From the NCBI GenBank assembly GCA_945871285.1, contig CAMBWO010000008.1, forward strand, positions 1 to 33,912: 33,912 bases of DNA. The letters are read 5' to 3'. The notes below the pieces were generated by a model. That model had not been told where the DNA came from, ran no database searches, and saw nothing but the letters and a program-made list of their open reading frames with translations. This document shows, in pieces, positions 23,627 through 32,676 of the stretch; within the stretch, counting starts at the first letter, position 1; the number at the start of each line of letters is the position of its first letter. Origin of the DNA: Pseudorhodobacter antarcticus. Lineage in GTDB: Bacteria; Pseudomonadota; Alphaproteobacteria; Rhodobacterales; Rhodobacteraceae. The position numbers and the translations under genes were made by a program.

Positions 23627-24655
23627 ATGACAATTGACACCGAAGCCGGATTGTCCCGGCAGGAAAGCGCCAAGGCTTGGGTGCTGAAACTTGCGCGCTA
23701 CCGCGAGCCGTCGACCTGGCGTTCGGTCTACGAACTGCTGGTGACGCTGGTGCCCTTTGCGTTCCTGTGGGTGCTGGCCTGGGCGGCGATGGATGTGTCG
23801 CCGTGGCTGTCGCTGGCAATTGCGGTGCTGAATGGCGGGTTTCTGGTCCGGCTGTTCATCATCCAGCACGATTGCGGCCATGCGTCCTATCTGCCCAACC
23901 GCAGGGCACAGGATTGGTTGGGGCGGGCGCTGGGCGTGTTGACGGTGACGCCCTATGACGTGTGGAAGCGGACCCATTCGATCCACCATTCGCACCATGG
24001 CAATCTGGACCACCGCGGCATCGGCGACGTGATGACGCTGACCGTGGAAGAATACCGCGCCAAGGGGTTCTGGGGGCGGTTGGGATACCGGCTGTACCGC
24101 CATCCGGTCGTGCTGTTCGTGCTGGGGCCCAGCTATCTGTTCATCCTGCAAAACCGGTTGCCGATCGGGCTCATGACCTCGGGCTGGCGCTATTGGGTGT
24201 CGGCGATGGGGACGAATGCCTTTGTCGCGATGACGGTGGCGTTGATCCTGTGGCTGGGCGGGGTGATGCCCTTGCTGCTGATCTATATCCCGACGCTGGT
24301 GATTGGCGCCACGATTGGCGTCTGGCTGTTCTATGTCCAGCACCAGTTCGAAGAGACTCACTGGGAAAAGGGCGAGGCGTGGCAGGTCCATGACGCGGCA
24401 TTGGAGGGGTCGTCGCATTACGTGCTGCCCGCACCGCTGCAATGGATCACTGGCAATATCGGGGTGCACCACGTGCACCACCTGTACAGCCGCATCCCGT
24501 TTTACCGCCTGACCGAGGTGCTGCGCGACCACGCGACACTGGCGCAGGCGCAGCGGTTGTCGGTGCGTGAATCGCTGGCCTGTGTAAAGCTGAACCTGTG
24601 GGACGAAAAGGCCCGCAAGCTGATCAGCTTTCGCGATGCCGCCGCGCAGGCCTGA
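23627..24655 (+). CDS. Membrane fatty acid desaturase
   Basis: A 342-residue membrane di-iron desaturase. Three histidine boxes are visible: HDCGH (81-85), HSIHHSHH (117-124) and HHVHH (281-285), between hydrophobic segments at about 38-80 and 150-235. The pattern GNIGVHHVHHLYSRIPFYRL near the C-terminus resembles omega-6/delta-12 type (DesA-like) acyl-lipid desaturases. Regioselectivity cannot be fixed from sequence. Such enzymes add double bonds to membrane acyl chains with O2. It is convergent with the antiporter gene, and the 217-bp gap upstream holds the rlmN hairpin and no other recognisable element. Confidence 0.9.
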   Translation: MTIDTEAGLSRQESAKAWVLKLARYREPSTWRSVYELLVTLVPFAFLWVLAWAAMDVSPWLSLAIAVLNGGFLVRLFIIQHDCGHASYLPNRRAQDWLGRALGVLTVTPYDVWKRTHSIHHSHHGNLDHRGIGDVMTLTVEEYRAKGFWGRLGYRLYRHPVVLFVLGPSYLFILQNRLPIGLMTSGWRYWVSAMGTNAFVAMTVALILWLGGVMPLLLIYIPTLVIGATIGVWLFYVQHQFEETHWEKGEAWQVHDAALEGSSHYVLPAPLQWITGNIGVHHVHHLYSRIPFYRLTEVLRDHATLAQAQRLSVRESLACVKLNLWDEKARKLISFRDAAAQA

Positions 24656-24688
24656 AGGCGAAAACTCCGCCCCCCTCGGCAAAGGCGC

Positions 24689-25999
24689 TCACGCCGCCGT
24701 GCCGGGGTCGGCCTGCGCCGCGATCGCATCTGGCACGGGCGTGGATGGGTCGGCGTTCACCGGGGCGGCGGCGCTGGCGGCAGATCTGGCAACATAGCGG
24801 TCCAGCAGGCCAAACAGCACCGGGTTCAACAGGATTGACACCAACGCCCCGGCCACGACCAGATCACGCGCCTCGGGTGGGGCGATGGACAGCGTGACGC
24901 CCATCGTGATCAGGATGAAGGAAAACTCGCCGATCTGCGCCAGACTGGCGGCGATGGTCATGGCGACGTTCTGGTCATGGCCAAACGCCCGCACCAGCCC
25001 ATAGGCGACCGACGCCTTGACCGCGATGATGATGGCCACCGTGGCCAGCAACGACAGCGGCGAGGCCAGGATCACGCCGGGGTTGAACAGCATTCCCACC
25101 GACACAAAGAACAGCACGGCAAAGGCGTCGCGCAGGGGCAAGGTATCCTTCATCGCCTGCGCCGACAGGCTGGACCCGGCCATCACCATGCCGGCAAAGA
25201 AGGCCCCCAGCGCAAAGGACACGCCAAAGAAGGTGGCCGACCCCCAGGCCACCCCCAGCGCAATCGCCAGCACGCCCAGCCGGAACAGCTCGCGCTGGCC
25301 GGTATGGGCGGTGTAATGCAGGATCAGCGGGATCACCTTGCGCCCCACGACCAGCATCAGGCCGATAAAGCCCGCAACCTTGACGGCGGTGATCATCAGC
25401 GTGGCCGCGACCGGGCCAAAGCCCAGGCTGACCACTTCGGCCGCGCCCTCCTCGATCGGCACGGCGCGACCGCCCAGCAGGCTGGACAGGGGCGGGATCA
25501 CGACCAGAACGATGACCATCACCAGATCCTCGACGATCAGCCAGCCCACGGCGATGCGGCCGCGGTCCTCCTTGATCAGGCTGCGTTCCTGCAAGGCGCG
25601 CAGCAGCACCACGGTCGAGGCGACCGAGAGCGACAGGCCAAAGATCAGCCCGGCGCCAAGCCCCCAGCCCAAAGCCCAGGCCAAAGCCACGCCGCACAGG
25701 GTGGCGGCGCCAATCTGGGCCAGAGCGCCGGGAATGGCGATGCGGCGCACCGACATCAGGTCACGCAGGGAAAAGTGCAGACCGACGCCGAACATCAGCA
25801 GGATCACGCCCAGTTCGGCCAGTTCGGTGGCGATGTTCTGATCGGCGACATAGCCGGGGGTGAAGGGGCCGATCACGACACCCGCCATCAGATAGCCCGC
25901 AATCATCGGCAGGCGCAGGCGGTTGGCGATGGCGCCAAAAACAAAAGCCAGCACAAGGCCGACGACAATGGTCGTGATGAAGGGCGTCTCATGGGTCAT
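24689..25999 (-). CDS. CPA2 cation:proton antiporter (YbaL/KefB-like) without RCK domain
   Basis: A 436-residue inner-membrane protein with about 12 hydrophobic helices. YbaL/Kef-type motifs: FGAIANRLRLPMIAGYLMAGVVIGP, ELGVILLMFGVGLHFSLRDL, SLSVASTVVLLRALQER, GRIAVGWLIVEDLVMVIVLVV with the paired acidic residues, and GAFFAGMVMAGSSLS. The protein stops soon after the membrane part with an Ala/Pro-rich tail, so the TrkA-N (RCK) NAD-binding domain found in many KefB/YbaL proteins of about 550-600 residues is absent. The downstream sequence does not encode it, so this is probably a natural short form. It would exchange K+ or Na+ for protons. Confidence 0.88.
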   Translation of the reverse strand: MTHETPFITTIVVGLVLAFVFGAIANRLRLPMIAGYLMAGVVIGPFTPGYVADQNIATELAELGVILLMFGVGLHFSLRDLMSVRRIAIPGALAQIGAATLCGVALAWALGWGLGAGLIFGLSLSVASTVVLLRALQERSLIKEDRGRIAVGWLIVEDLVMVIVLVVIPPLSSLLGGRAVPIEEGAAEVVSLGFGPVAATLMITAVKVAGFIGLMLVVGRKVIPLILHYTAHTGQRELFRLGVLAIALGVAWGSATFFGVSFALGAFFAGMVMAGSSLSAQAMKDTLPLRDAFAVLFFVSVGMLFNPGVILASPLSLLATVAIIIAVKASVAYGLVRAFGHDQNVAMTIAASLAQIGEFSFILITMGVTLSIAPPEARDLVVAGALVSILLNPVLFGLLDRYVARSAASAAAPVNADPSTPVPDAIAAQADPGTAA

Positions 26000-26133
26000 G
26001 CGTCAAGAGTAGGGTATGAGGCCGGGGGTGCAAGCCGCGAATGCCGCGTTTGCGTTCACAATTTCCGGCTTTGTCTTTCAGCATGTTACATCAGGGCAGT
26101 TGACCGCGCCCGAGGGCCTGTTACGCCTGTGCC

Positions 26134-27342
26134 ATGTCCCGCCCCATCCTGTCCAATCCATCTGCGCGCCGCCTGTTTCTTGACCGTCATGCCCTGTCCG
26201 AGGCACCGGTGGGCCCCGCCACCGGCGCCGATCTGGCCGCGCTGATCGACCGGATCGGATTCGTGCAGATCGACAGCATCAACACGGTGGAACGGGCGCA
26301 TCACATGATCCTGTGGAGCCGCCGGCAGACCTATCGCCCGGCGGCGCTGAAGGCGCTGCACGAGCGCGACCGGGGGGTGTTTGAGCATTGGACGCATGAC
26401 GCCTCGATCCTGCCGATCCATCTGCACGGCTATTGGCACCATAATTTCACCCGGCGCGAGGCGCGGATGCGGGCCAATTGGGCCAAGTGGTTTCGCCCAG
26501 GGTTCGAACCGCAGTTCGAGACGATTCTGGCGCGGATCGCGGCGGAAGGGCCGTTGACCACATCCGATGTGGGGGCGGGCGAGGTGCGGGGCTCGGGCGG
26601 GTGGTGGGACTGGAACCCCTCCAAGACCGCGCTGGAATGGCTGTGGCACACTGGCAAGTTGGCAATTGCGCGGCGGGACGGGTTTCAAAAGGTCTATGAT
26701 CTGGCGGAACGGGTGATCCCCGAAGCGCATCGCGGCCCGGCACCGCATTCGGACGAGATGATCCATTGGGCCTGCGCTGCGGCGCTGGACCGGTTGGGCT
26801 TTGCCGATCCGTCGGAATTGCGCGCCTATTGGGGATTGATCACACCGGCCGAGGCCAAGGATTGGGCGGCGGGTGCCTTGCGGCGGGGTGAGGTGATCGA
26901 GGTTGATGTCATGGGCGCGGGTGGCCAGATGCGCCGGTCGCTGGCCCGGCCCGATGTGGTGCAGGCGGCAGCGCTGGCGCCCGAACCGGTGGGCCGGTTG
27001 CGTATCCTTTCCCCTTTTGACCCCGCGCTGCGTGACCGCGACCGTGCCGAGTTTCTATTCGGGTTCGCCTACCGGATCGAAGTGTTCGTGCCGGAAGCGA
27101 AGCGGAAATACGGCTATTATGTCTTTCCGATGCTTGAGGGCGACCGGCTGATCGGGCGGATCGACGTCAAGGCGTTCAAGGATCTGGGCGTGCTGCGCGT
27201 CAAGGGGTTCTGGCCCGAGGCGGGGGTGCGGATGGGCGCTGCACGTCTGGCGCGGCTGGAGGCGGAACTGGACCGGCTGGCGCGGTTTGCGGGGTGTGAC
27301 CGGGTCGCGTTTCTGGCAGGGTGGTTGCGCGAGACGGTTTAG
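26134..27342 (+). CDS. AlkZ/YcaQ-like winged-helix DNA glycosylase
   Basis: A 402-residue protein of the HTH_42/YcaQ family. E. coli YcaQ (AlkZ2) unhooks interstrand crosslinks and Streptomyces AlkZ removes azinomycin adducts. The catalytic QxD motif is present as VQIDSIN (Gln45, Asp47), followed by ERAHHMILWSR and HYWHHNF-like aromatic residues at about 105-112. The proteins contain tandem winged-helix domains; GPLTTSDVGAGEVRGSGGWWDWNPSKTALEWLWHTGKLAIARR (about 141-183) is one such wing-helix region. It is divergent from the antiporter gene. Two abutting perfect palindromes begin 4 bases after its stop. Confidence 0.9.
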   Translation: MSRPILSNPSARRLFLDRHALSEAPVGPATGADLAALIDRIGFVQIDSINTVERAHHMILWSRRQTYRPAALKALHERDRGVFEHWTHDASILPIHLHGYWHHNFTRREARMRANWAKWFRPGFEPQFETILARIAAEGPLTTSDVGAGEVRGSGGWWDWNPSKTALEWLWHTGKLAIARRDGFQKVYDLAERVIPEAHRGPAPHSDEMIHWACAAALDRLGFADPSELRAYWGLITPAEAKDWAAGALRRGEVIEVDVMGAGGQMRRSLARPDVVQAAALAPEPVGRLRILSPFDPALRDRDRAEFLFGFAYRIEVFVPEAKRKYGYYVFPMLEGDRLIGRIDVKAFKDLGVLRVKGFWPEAGVRMGAARLARLEAELDRLARFAGCDRVAFLAGWLRETV

Positions 27343-27346
27343 GGAC

Positions 27347-27390
27347 CAAATTTCTTCGAAGAAATTTGCAAAACTTTTCGAAAAGTTTTG
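27347..27390. repeat. Two abutting perfect 22-bp palindromes
   Basis: The first palindrome (27347-27368) has half-site CAAATTTCTTC and its exact complement; the second (27369-27390) has half-site CAAAACTTTTC and its exact complement. No base separates them and both centre on TTCGAA/TTTTCGAAAA. They are AT-rich in a GC-rich context, start 4 bases after the AlkZ-like stop and end about 40 bases before the next start. Confidence 0.8.
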
Positions 27391-27431
27391 GCGCGGGTGG
27401 TAGCGTTCGGAATGGATGACGGAGTGGAATG

Positions 27432-28973
27432 ATGAACGGCGCAGAGTCTTTGGTGGCGACCCTGATGGCCTCGGGCGTGGATACGGTCTTTGCCAATCCC
27501 GGCACGTCCGAGATGCATTTCGTGGCGGCGCTGGACCGTGCGCCCGAGATGCGCTGCATCCTGTGTCTGTTCGAGGGCGGCACCTCGGGTGCTGCGGATG
27601 GCTATTACCGGATGTCGGGCAAGGTTGCGGCCACCTTGCTGCATCTGGCGCCGGGGTTTGGCAATGCCTTTGCCAACCTGCACAACGCCCGCAAGGCGCG
27701 ATCGGGGGTTGTGAACATCATGGGCGAGCATGCGAGTTATCATCTGGCCCATGAGAGCCCCTTGAAGGGCGACACGGTGGGCATCTCGCAGGCGGTGTCG
27801 CATTGGACGCGGGTGTCTGCCGATGCCGTGGATGTGGCGGGTGATGGGGCGGCGGCGGTCACGGCGGCGCGGGCCAAGGGGGGGCAGGTGGCGACGCTGA
27901 TCCTGCCGGCGAATACGGCCTGGGAGGCGGCGGAGGGGTCTGCGGTGGCGGCGGCCCCGCCTGCGTTGCGACGGCCCTCGGGGGCGCAGATTGCGGCGGC
28001 GGCGCGGGCGTTGCGGCTGCCGGGGGCGGCGCTGATGGTGGATGGGGTGGCGCTCTATACCGATGTGGGCCAGGTCGCGGCGCGGATTGCGCGGGCGACG
28101 GGGTGCCGGTTGATGGGGCCGTTCTTTGCCCCCCGCGTGCGGCGCGGGGCGGGGGCGGTGCGGATGCAGCGGCTGGTCTATGAGGTGGACGCCAATCTGG
28201 CGATCATGGCCGATGTGACGACGCTGGTCCTGTGCGGGGCGGGTCGGCCCACGGCGTTTTTCGCCTATCCCGGCAAGCCCAGCCTGAACGAGGCACCGGG
28301 CACGGCCGTTCTAGAGCTGTGCGGCGGGGATATGGACATCACTTGGACGCTGGAGGCGCTGTTGTCCGAGGTGGGCGGTGGTGCGTTGACCGCTGCGGAT
28401 TTTGTTGATTTGGACCTGCCCGTGTTGCCGACCGGGGGGTTGACGCTGGACAAGGTGGGGGCGGCGATTGCCCATCTGATGCCGGAGGGGGCTGTGGTGG
28501 TGAATGAGGCCGTCACCTCGGGTGCTCCGATTGCCATGGCGACAGCGACAGCGCGGGGGCATGAGTGGCTGGTGACGATGGGCGGCGCGATTGGCGCGGG
28601 GTTGCCGACGGCCGTTGGGGCGGCGGTGGCCTGCCCGGAGCGTAAGGTGATCTGTCTGTCGGGGGATGGGTCGGCGATGTACACGCTGCAATCGCTGTGG
28701 ACCATGGCGCGGGAGGGGTTGGACGTGACGGTCGTGATCTTTGCCAACCATGTCTACAAGATATTGCACGGCGAACTGGCGGCGGTCGGCGCCACGGCGG
28801 GACGCAATGTGGCGCGGATGTTTGACATGGTGGAGCCGCGGCTGGACTGGGTCGCCCTGGCGCAGGGGCATGGGGTGGCGGGGGTGCGCTGTGTCACGGC
28901 GGACGCGTTTGTCGCGGCCTTTGGCCGGGCGATGGTGACACCCGGACCCCATCTGATTGCGGTCGAGTGTTGA
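27432..28973 (+). CDS. Thiamine-diphosphate enzyme, acetolactate synthase large-subunit-like
   Basis: A 513-residue ThDP enzyme. The N-terminal pyrimidine-binding domain has the catalytic glutamate (about 48) in LCLFEGGTSGAADGYYRM, the middle domain is Ala/Gly-rich, and the C-terminal diphosphate-binding domain has GDGSAMYTLQSLW followed by FAN, the usual GDG-N27-N motif. It is shorter than IlvB (about 560-590) and has no ilvN partner beside it, so it probably is not the main valine/isoleucine enzyme; the benzoylformate-decarboxylase branch is a close alternative. The ATG at 27432 is preferred over the adjacent 27429 because GGAG at 27421 then has better spacing. Substrate unknown. Confidence 0.85.
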   Translation: MNGAESLVATLMASGVDTVFANPGTSEMHFVAALDRAPEMRCILCLFEGGTSGAADGYYRMSGKVAATLLHLAPGFGNAFANLHNARKARSGVVNIMGEHASYHLAHESPLKGDTVGISQAVSHWTRVSADAVDVAGDGAAAVTAARAKGGQVATLILPANTAWEAAEGSAVAAAPPALRRPSGAQIAAAARALRLPGAALMVDGVALYTDVGQVAARIARATGCRLMGPFFAPRVRRGAGAVRMQRLVYEVDANLAIMADVTTLVLCGAGRPTAFFAYPGKPSLNEAPGTAVLELCGGDMDITWTLEALLSEVGGGALTAADFVDLDLPVLPTGGLTLDKVGAAIAHLMPEGAVVVNEAVTSGAPIAMATATARGHEWLVTMGGAIGAGLPTAVGAAVACPERKVICLSGDGSAMYTLQSLWTMAREGLDVTVVIFANHVYKILHGELAAVGATAGRNVARMFDMVEPRLDWVALAQGHGVAGVRCVTADAFVAAFGRAMVTPGPHLIAVEC

Positions 28974-29095
28974 GGCGGGGTCAAGGGAAGATGAGTATTT
29001 GGGCCAGAGTGAATGGGGGCGAAATTTGAGATAAACTTTAGGGACTCTTTCGCTTGCGGGTCCCTTGGTGCATCAAGGGGGAAAAGGAGTGTGTC

Positions 29096-29839
29096 ATGGC
29101 GGATGTATCGACGATAGCGGGGCGGGCGCCGCGGCTGGCCGTGCTGATTGATGCGGACAATGTGACGGCGCGCAATGCCTCTGCGATTCTGGATGAGATT
29201 GCGGCCTTTGGCGAGCCTTCGGTGCGCCGGGTTTATGGCGACTGGTCCAGTCAGGCGTTGAGCCAGTGGAAAGAGCAGGCGCGCGATCTGGGGTTGGTGA
29301 TGCATCAGCAATCGGCCAACACCAAAGGCAAGAATGCGTCCGACATCGGGCTGGTGATTGACGCCATGGACATCCTGCACGCGGGCAAGGTGGACGGGTT
29401 TGTGCTGGTGTCCTCGGACAGTGACTTTACCCGGTTGGCCAGTCGCATTCGCGAGGATGGCTTGCAGGTGATCGGCATTGGCGAGGCCAAGACGCCGGAA
29501 TCTTTGCGTAAGGTTTGCAACCGCTTTGTGCTGATCGAGAACATCATCAGCGGCGAGGCTGTGCCCGAGGCCAAGCCCGGCCGCGTCGCTGAAGTGGCGC
29601 CGGCCAAGGAACCGCCGGCCAAGGCGATTCCGCTGATCTTTGCCGCGATGAAGAAGATCGACCCCGATCAGGATGATTATTCGCTGGGCATGCTGGGGCA
29701 GGTCATCACGCAATTGCACCCCGATTTCGACCCGCGCAGCTATGGGTCGGCCAAACTGTCCGATCTGCTGCGCAAAACCGGGCGGTTCGAGGTGTTTCAG
29801 GGTCTGAACAACAGCCTGAAGGTGCGCGACAAGGCGTGA
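29096..29839 (+). CDS. NYN nuclease-fold protein with C-terminal LOTUS/OST-HTH domain
   Basis: A 247-residue protein. The N-terminal NYN (PIN-like) domain (about 10-150) keeps the acidic metal-site residues: VLIDADNVTARN, NASDIGLVIDAMDILH and LVSSDSDFTRLASRIRE. After a Pro/Ala/Lys linker (about 160-180) a LOTUS (OST-HTH) domain follows: AIPLIFAAMKKIDPDQDDYSLGMLGQVITQLHPDFDPRSYGSAKLSDLLRKT. NYN domains are metal-dependent RNases and LOTUS domains bind RNA, including G-quadruplex RNA in some proteins, so an RNA-processing role is expected (inference). The ATG at 29096 has AAGGAG 7 bases upstream. Confidence 0.92.
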   Translation: MADVSTIAGRAPRLAVLIDADNVTARNASAILDEIAAFGEPSVRRVYGDWSSQALSQWKEQARDLGLVMHQQSANTKGKNASDIGLVIDAMDILHAGKVDGFVLVSSDSDFTRLASRIREDGLQVIGIGEAKTPESLRKVCNRFVLIENIISGEAVPEAKPGRVAEVAPAKEPPAKAIPLIFAAMKKIDPDQDDYSLGMLGQVITQLHPDFDPRSYGSAKLSDLLRKTGRFEVFQGLNNSLKVRDKA

Positions 29840-29895
29840 GAGGCGCGCCCCGGCGACGGCCTTTGCACGGCGCAGGCACCCCGCTATAAAGACCC

Positions 29896-30981
29896 ATGCG
29901 CGACACCCTGACCGACCTATTGCACCGCCGCATCGCCTTGGGCGAGATGAGGGCCGACCCCGCGCAGCTGGCCGTGGCCGACCGGCTGGAGGCGTTGCGG
30001 GACTGGCTGGAGGCCAATGCCAACCGCCGGATGGGCCTGTTTGCCGGCCTGTTTGCCCGCCCGGTGCAGCCGCCTCCGGGCATGTATCTGTGGGGTGGGG
30101 TCGGGCGGGGCAAGTCGATGCTGATGGATCTGTTCGCCGAACACACCGCCATCACGGCCAAGCGGCGGGTGCATTTCCATGCCTTCATGCAAGAGGCGCA
30201 CCGGGCGATGCACGCGGCCCGGCAGCGTGCCGCCCCGGATACCCTGGCCCCCTTTGCCGAGGAAATCGTGGCGCAGGTCCGACTGCTGGCCTTTGACGAG
30301 ATGCAGATCAACGACATCACCGATGCCATGATCGTCGGGCGGCTGTTTGAAAAGCTGCTGGCGGGCGGGGTGGTGATTGTCGCGACCTCGAACCGCCCGC
30401 CCGAGGATTTGTACAAGAACGGGCTGAACCGCGCCTTGTTCCTGCCCTTCATCGCGATGCTGCGCGACCGGATGGAGGTGGTGGAACTGGTCAGCCCGCA
30501 TGACTATCGCCAGCACCGCCTGACCGGCGCGCAGGTCTATTTCCACCCCGCCCGCAGCGCCAAGGGCCAGATCGAGGCGATCTGGCATGACCTGACCGGG
30601 GGGGCGCCGGGGGCGGTTCTGGCTTTGCAGGTCAACGGGCGGCAGGTGGAGTTGTCGCGGGTGGCCAGCGGTGTGGCGCGGGCGAGTTTCTGGGAGTTGT
30701 GCGCCAAACCCTTGGGCCCGGCCGATTTTCTGGCGATTGCCGGGGCGGTGCGGGTGTTGATTCTGGAGGATATCCCGCAGCTTTCCTCGGCCAATTACAA
30801 CGAGGCCAAACGTTTCGTCACCCTGATCGACGCCCTGTATGAGGCGCGGGTGCGGCTCATCTGTTCGGCGGCGGATGAGCCCGAACGGCTTTATATCGAG
30901 GGCGAGGGGTCGTTCGAATTTGCCCGCACCGCCAGCCGCTTGCGCGAAATGCAGGGGGCCGATTGGGCATCAGACCCTTAG
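29896..30981 (+). CDS. zapE: Cell division protein ZapE (AFG1-like ATPase)
   Basis: A 361-residue P-loop ATPase of the ZapE/LACE1 family. Walker A is GGVGRGKS (67-74), Walker B is LLAFDEMQINDITDAM (about 131-146), with a sensor-like VATSNRPPEDLYKNGLNR. The usual FLPFIAMLRDRMEVVEL and ARASFWELCAKPLGPADFL are also present. In E. coli ZapE binds FtsZ and helps Z-ring stability late in division; eukaryotic relatives act in mitochondrial protein turnover. It follows the NYN-LOTUS gene by 56 bp and overlaps the CPBP gene's 3' end by 12 bases (convergent). Confidence 0.95.
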   Translation: MRDTLTDLLHRRIALGEMRADPAQLAVADRLEALRDWLEANANRRMGLFAGLFARPVQPPPGMYLWGGVGRGKSMLMDLFAEHTAITAKRRVHFHAFMQEAHRAMHAARQRAAPDTLAPFAEEIVAQVRLLAFDEMQINDITDAMIVGRLFEKLLAGGVVIVATSNRPPEDLYKNGLNRALFLPFIAMLRDRMEVVELVSPHDYRQHRLTGAQVYFHPARSAKGQIEAIWHDLTGGAPGAVLALQVNGRQVELSRVASGVARASFWELCAKPLGPADFLAIAGAVRVLILEDIPQLSSANYNEAKRFVTLIDALYEARVRLICSAADEPERLYIEGEGSFEFARTASRLREMQGADWASDP

Positions 30982-31860
30982 GATCACCCGCGCCGCCAGC
31001 CAGCCGATCAGCAGGGTCAACCCGTCGGCCACCATATACAGCGCATCGGGCGGCAGGACCGTGGTATCGACCGCCACGGTATAAAGCGCCAACCCATCCA
31101 GATTGCCGGCCATGCCCACCAGCAGCACCGCCGCGATGTTGTTGGCAAAATGCAGCGCAATCGCCGCCCCCAGATTGCCGGTGCGCGCCGTCAGGTCGGC
31201 TGCGGCCAGGCCAAACACCCCGCTCCACAGCACCACCACCCAGGCCAGGGCGCCGTATTGCGCGGTCGAATAATGCGACAGACCGAACAGCACCGACGGC
31301 AGCACCATCCAGACCCAGCGCGACCGGAACCGCGCCGCCAGATGCTGTTGCAGATAGCCGCGAAAGATCAGCTCCTCGGTCGCGGTCTGGATCAGCAGTC
31401 CCAACAGCGCAAAGGGCAGCCAACGCAGCCACGACCCAAGGGCAAGGTTCGCCTGCACCGACTCGTCCGACCACGCCAGCGGCATCAGCAGCACCCACAG
31501 CCCGGTCAGCGGCAGCGCCACAGGCCAGAAATCGCCCGCCGCCGGCCCGATCAGGCTGCGCAAGCCGCGCCGCATGAACAGCCGCAAACTGATCGCCAGC
31601 CCCGCCATCACCGCCACATAGCTGAACAGCAGCGCCACGATCCCCGCAGGCGAGGCCCCCCGCGCCAGGTTCATCGCCGCCGAAGCCCCCCCTTCGACCC
31701 CCAGATTGGCGATCAACCCGATCACCAACACCTGCAAGCCCACAAACCCCAGGATCAGCGCCACGATCAGCGCCGTGATGATGCGCCAGACCTCGGCCCT
31801 TGTGCCGGCCGGGGCGACAAAGGCGTTCAGCGCGGCATAGGGATGGTCAAATCTGGGCAT
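30970..31860 (-). CDS. CPBP family intramembrane glutamic endopeptidase
   Basis: A 296-residue multi-pass membrane protein of the ABI/CAAX (CPBP) family. The motif EExxxR appears as EELIFRG (Glu162, Glu163, Arg167), followed by FGLSHYS (His196) and the third motif with His237 in ALHFANN. About seven to eight hydrophobic helices are visible, with an additional N-terminal pair. Members are intramembrane proteases; bacterial substrates are mostly unknown. Gene tails overlap zapE by 12 bases in convergent orientation; the start is divergent from the lipoprotein gene. Confidence 0.9.
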   Translation of the reverse strand: MPRFDHPYAALNAFVAPAGTRAEVWRIITALIVALILGFVGLQVLVIGLIANLGVEGGASAAMNLARGASPAGIVALLFSYVAVMAGLAISLRLFMRRGLRSLIGPAAGDFWPVALPLTGLWVLLMPLAWSDESVQANLALGSWLRWLPFALLGLLIQTATEELIFRGYLQQHLAARFRSRWVWMVLPSVLFGLSHYSTAQYGALAWVVVLWSGVFGLAAADLTARTGNLGAAIALHFANNIAAVLLVGMAGNLDGLALYTVAVDTTVLPPDALYMVADGLTLLIGWLAARVILRV

Positions 31861-31994
31861 GGCGGCTCCGTTCGACGGTCACGCTATCCAGATGCCCGGC
31901 CCAGCGCAATTGCAGGGGGGGCTTGGGATTCTTCTTGCCCCCTGTGCTGCGGATTCGTAACGCTGCGGCCATGGATTCGTTGCCGCCTTTCCCG

Positions 31995-32564
31995 ATGTTG
32001 CGCCGGTTGGCCGTGGCTTTGATGGGCCTGGCCCTGTCGGCCTGTGTCCTGCCCATCGCCGATGCGACCCGGCAGGTGGCGGTGCTGGGCGGCGAGGTGC
32101 GGGTGCGGGCGCCCGAATTCTATTGCATCGACACCAAATCCGCCCGGGCGTCGGAGGATACGGCGGTCGTGCTGATCGGGCGCTGCAATGCGGCGGGGCA
32201 GGTGGCGGCGGCCTTGGTGACGGTGACGGTGGGGCGCACCGCCTCGGCCGGGGTGATGCTGGCCGAGCCCGAGGCGCTGCGCGCCTTCATGTCCTCGCCC
32301 GCCGGGCGCCGGGCGCTCAGCCGGTCGGGCCAGGCGGCGGATGTGGCGGTGCTGGAATCGGGCGTGCTGGGCGGCGACCGGCTGATGCTGCACCTGAATG
32401 ACCGCGAAGAGGGCGAATATTGGCGGGCGATCCTCGGGATCAAGGGGCGTCTGGTGACAATCTCGGCCTCGGGGGCCGAGGGGGTGCCGCTGACCCCGGC
32501 CCAGGCGCGCCGTCTGGTGGACCAGACCGTGGCCGCCATGCGCGCCGCCAACCCCGCAGGATGA
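31995..32564 (+). CDS. Putative lipoprotein, conserved in Rhodobacterales-like genomes
   Basis: About 189 residues. From the ATG at 31995 the protein has a typical lipoprotein signal, MLRRLAVALMGLALSAC, with the lipobox LSAC; an ATG at 31971 would add eight residues including an Asp and is less attractive for a signal peptide. The rest is beta-rich with no recognised domain: EVRVRAPEFYCIDTKSAR, VLIGRCNAAGQVAAALVTVTVG, and a C-terminal helix AQARRLVDQTVAAMRAANPAG. There are two cysteines (in YCID and GRCN). I do not recognise the function. It is probably tethered to the inner or outer membrane. It is divergent from the CPBP gene across 134 bp. Confidence 0.75.
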   Translation: MLRRLAVALMGLALSACVLPIADATRQVAVLGGEVRVRAPEFYCIDTKSARASEDTAVVLIGRCNAAGQVAAALVTVTVGRTASAGVMLAEPEALRAFMSSPAGRRALSRSGQAADVAVLESGVLGGDRLMLHLNDREEGEYWRAILGIKGRLVTISASGAEGVPLTPAQARRLVDQTVAAMRAANPAG

Positions 32565-32676
32565 TTTTGCTCCGCTTGGGCGTCGGGGGGTGGAATCTTT
32601 AACGATTCGGCGCGATAACGCGGAATGTTTCCGGTTGGGCAACAATTCCGGGCAAGGGCGACAGGACAAAAGCAGC

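Noticed and set aside
22216-24682. Long frames antisense to rlmN and the desaturase
   Set aside because: Both are complements of intact, well-conserved genes and show no family pattern.
28984-29060. GAAGATGAGTATTTGGGCC motif and small hairpin after the ThDP gene
   Set aside because: Resembles intergenic text I recall from this group, but it is single-copy here and the hairpin (AGGGAC/GTCCCT) is short and imperfect.
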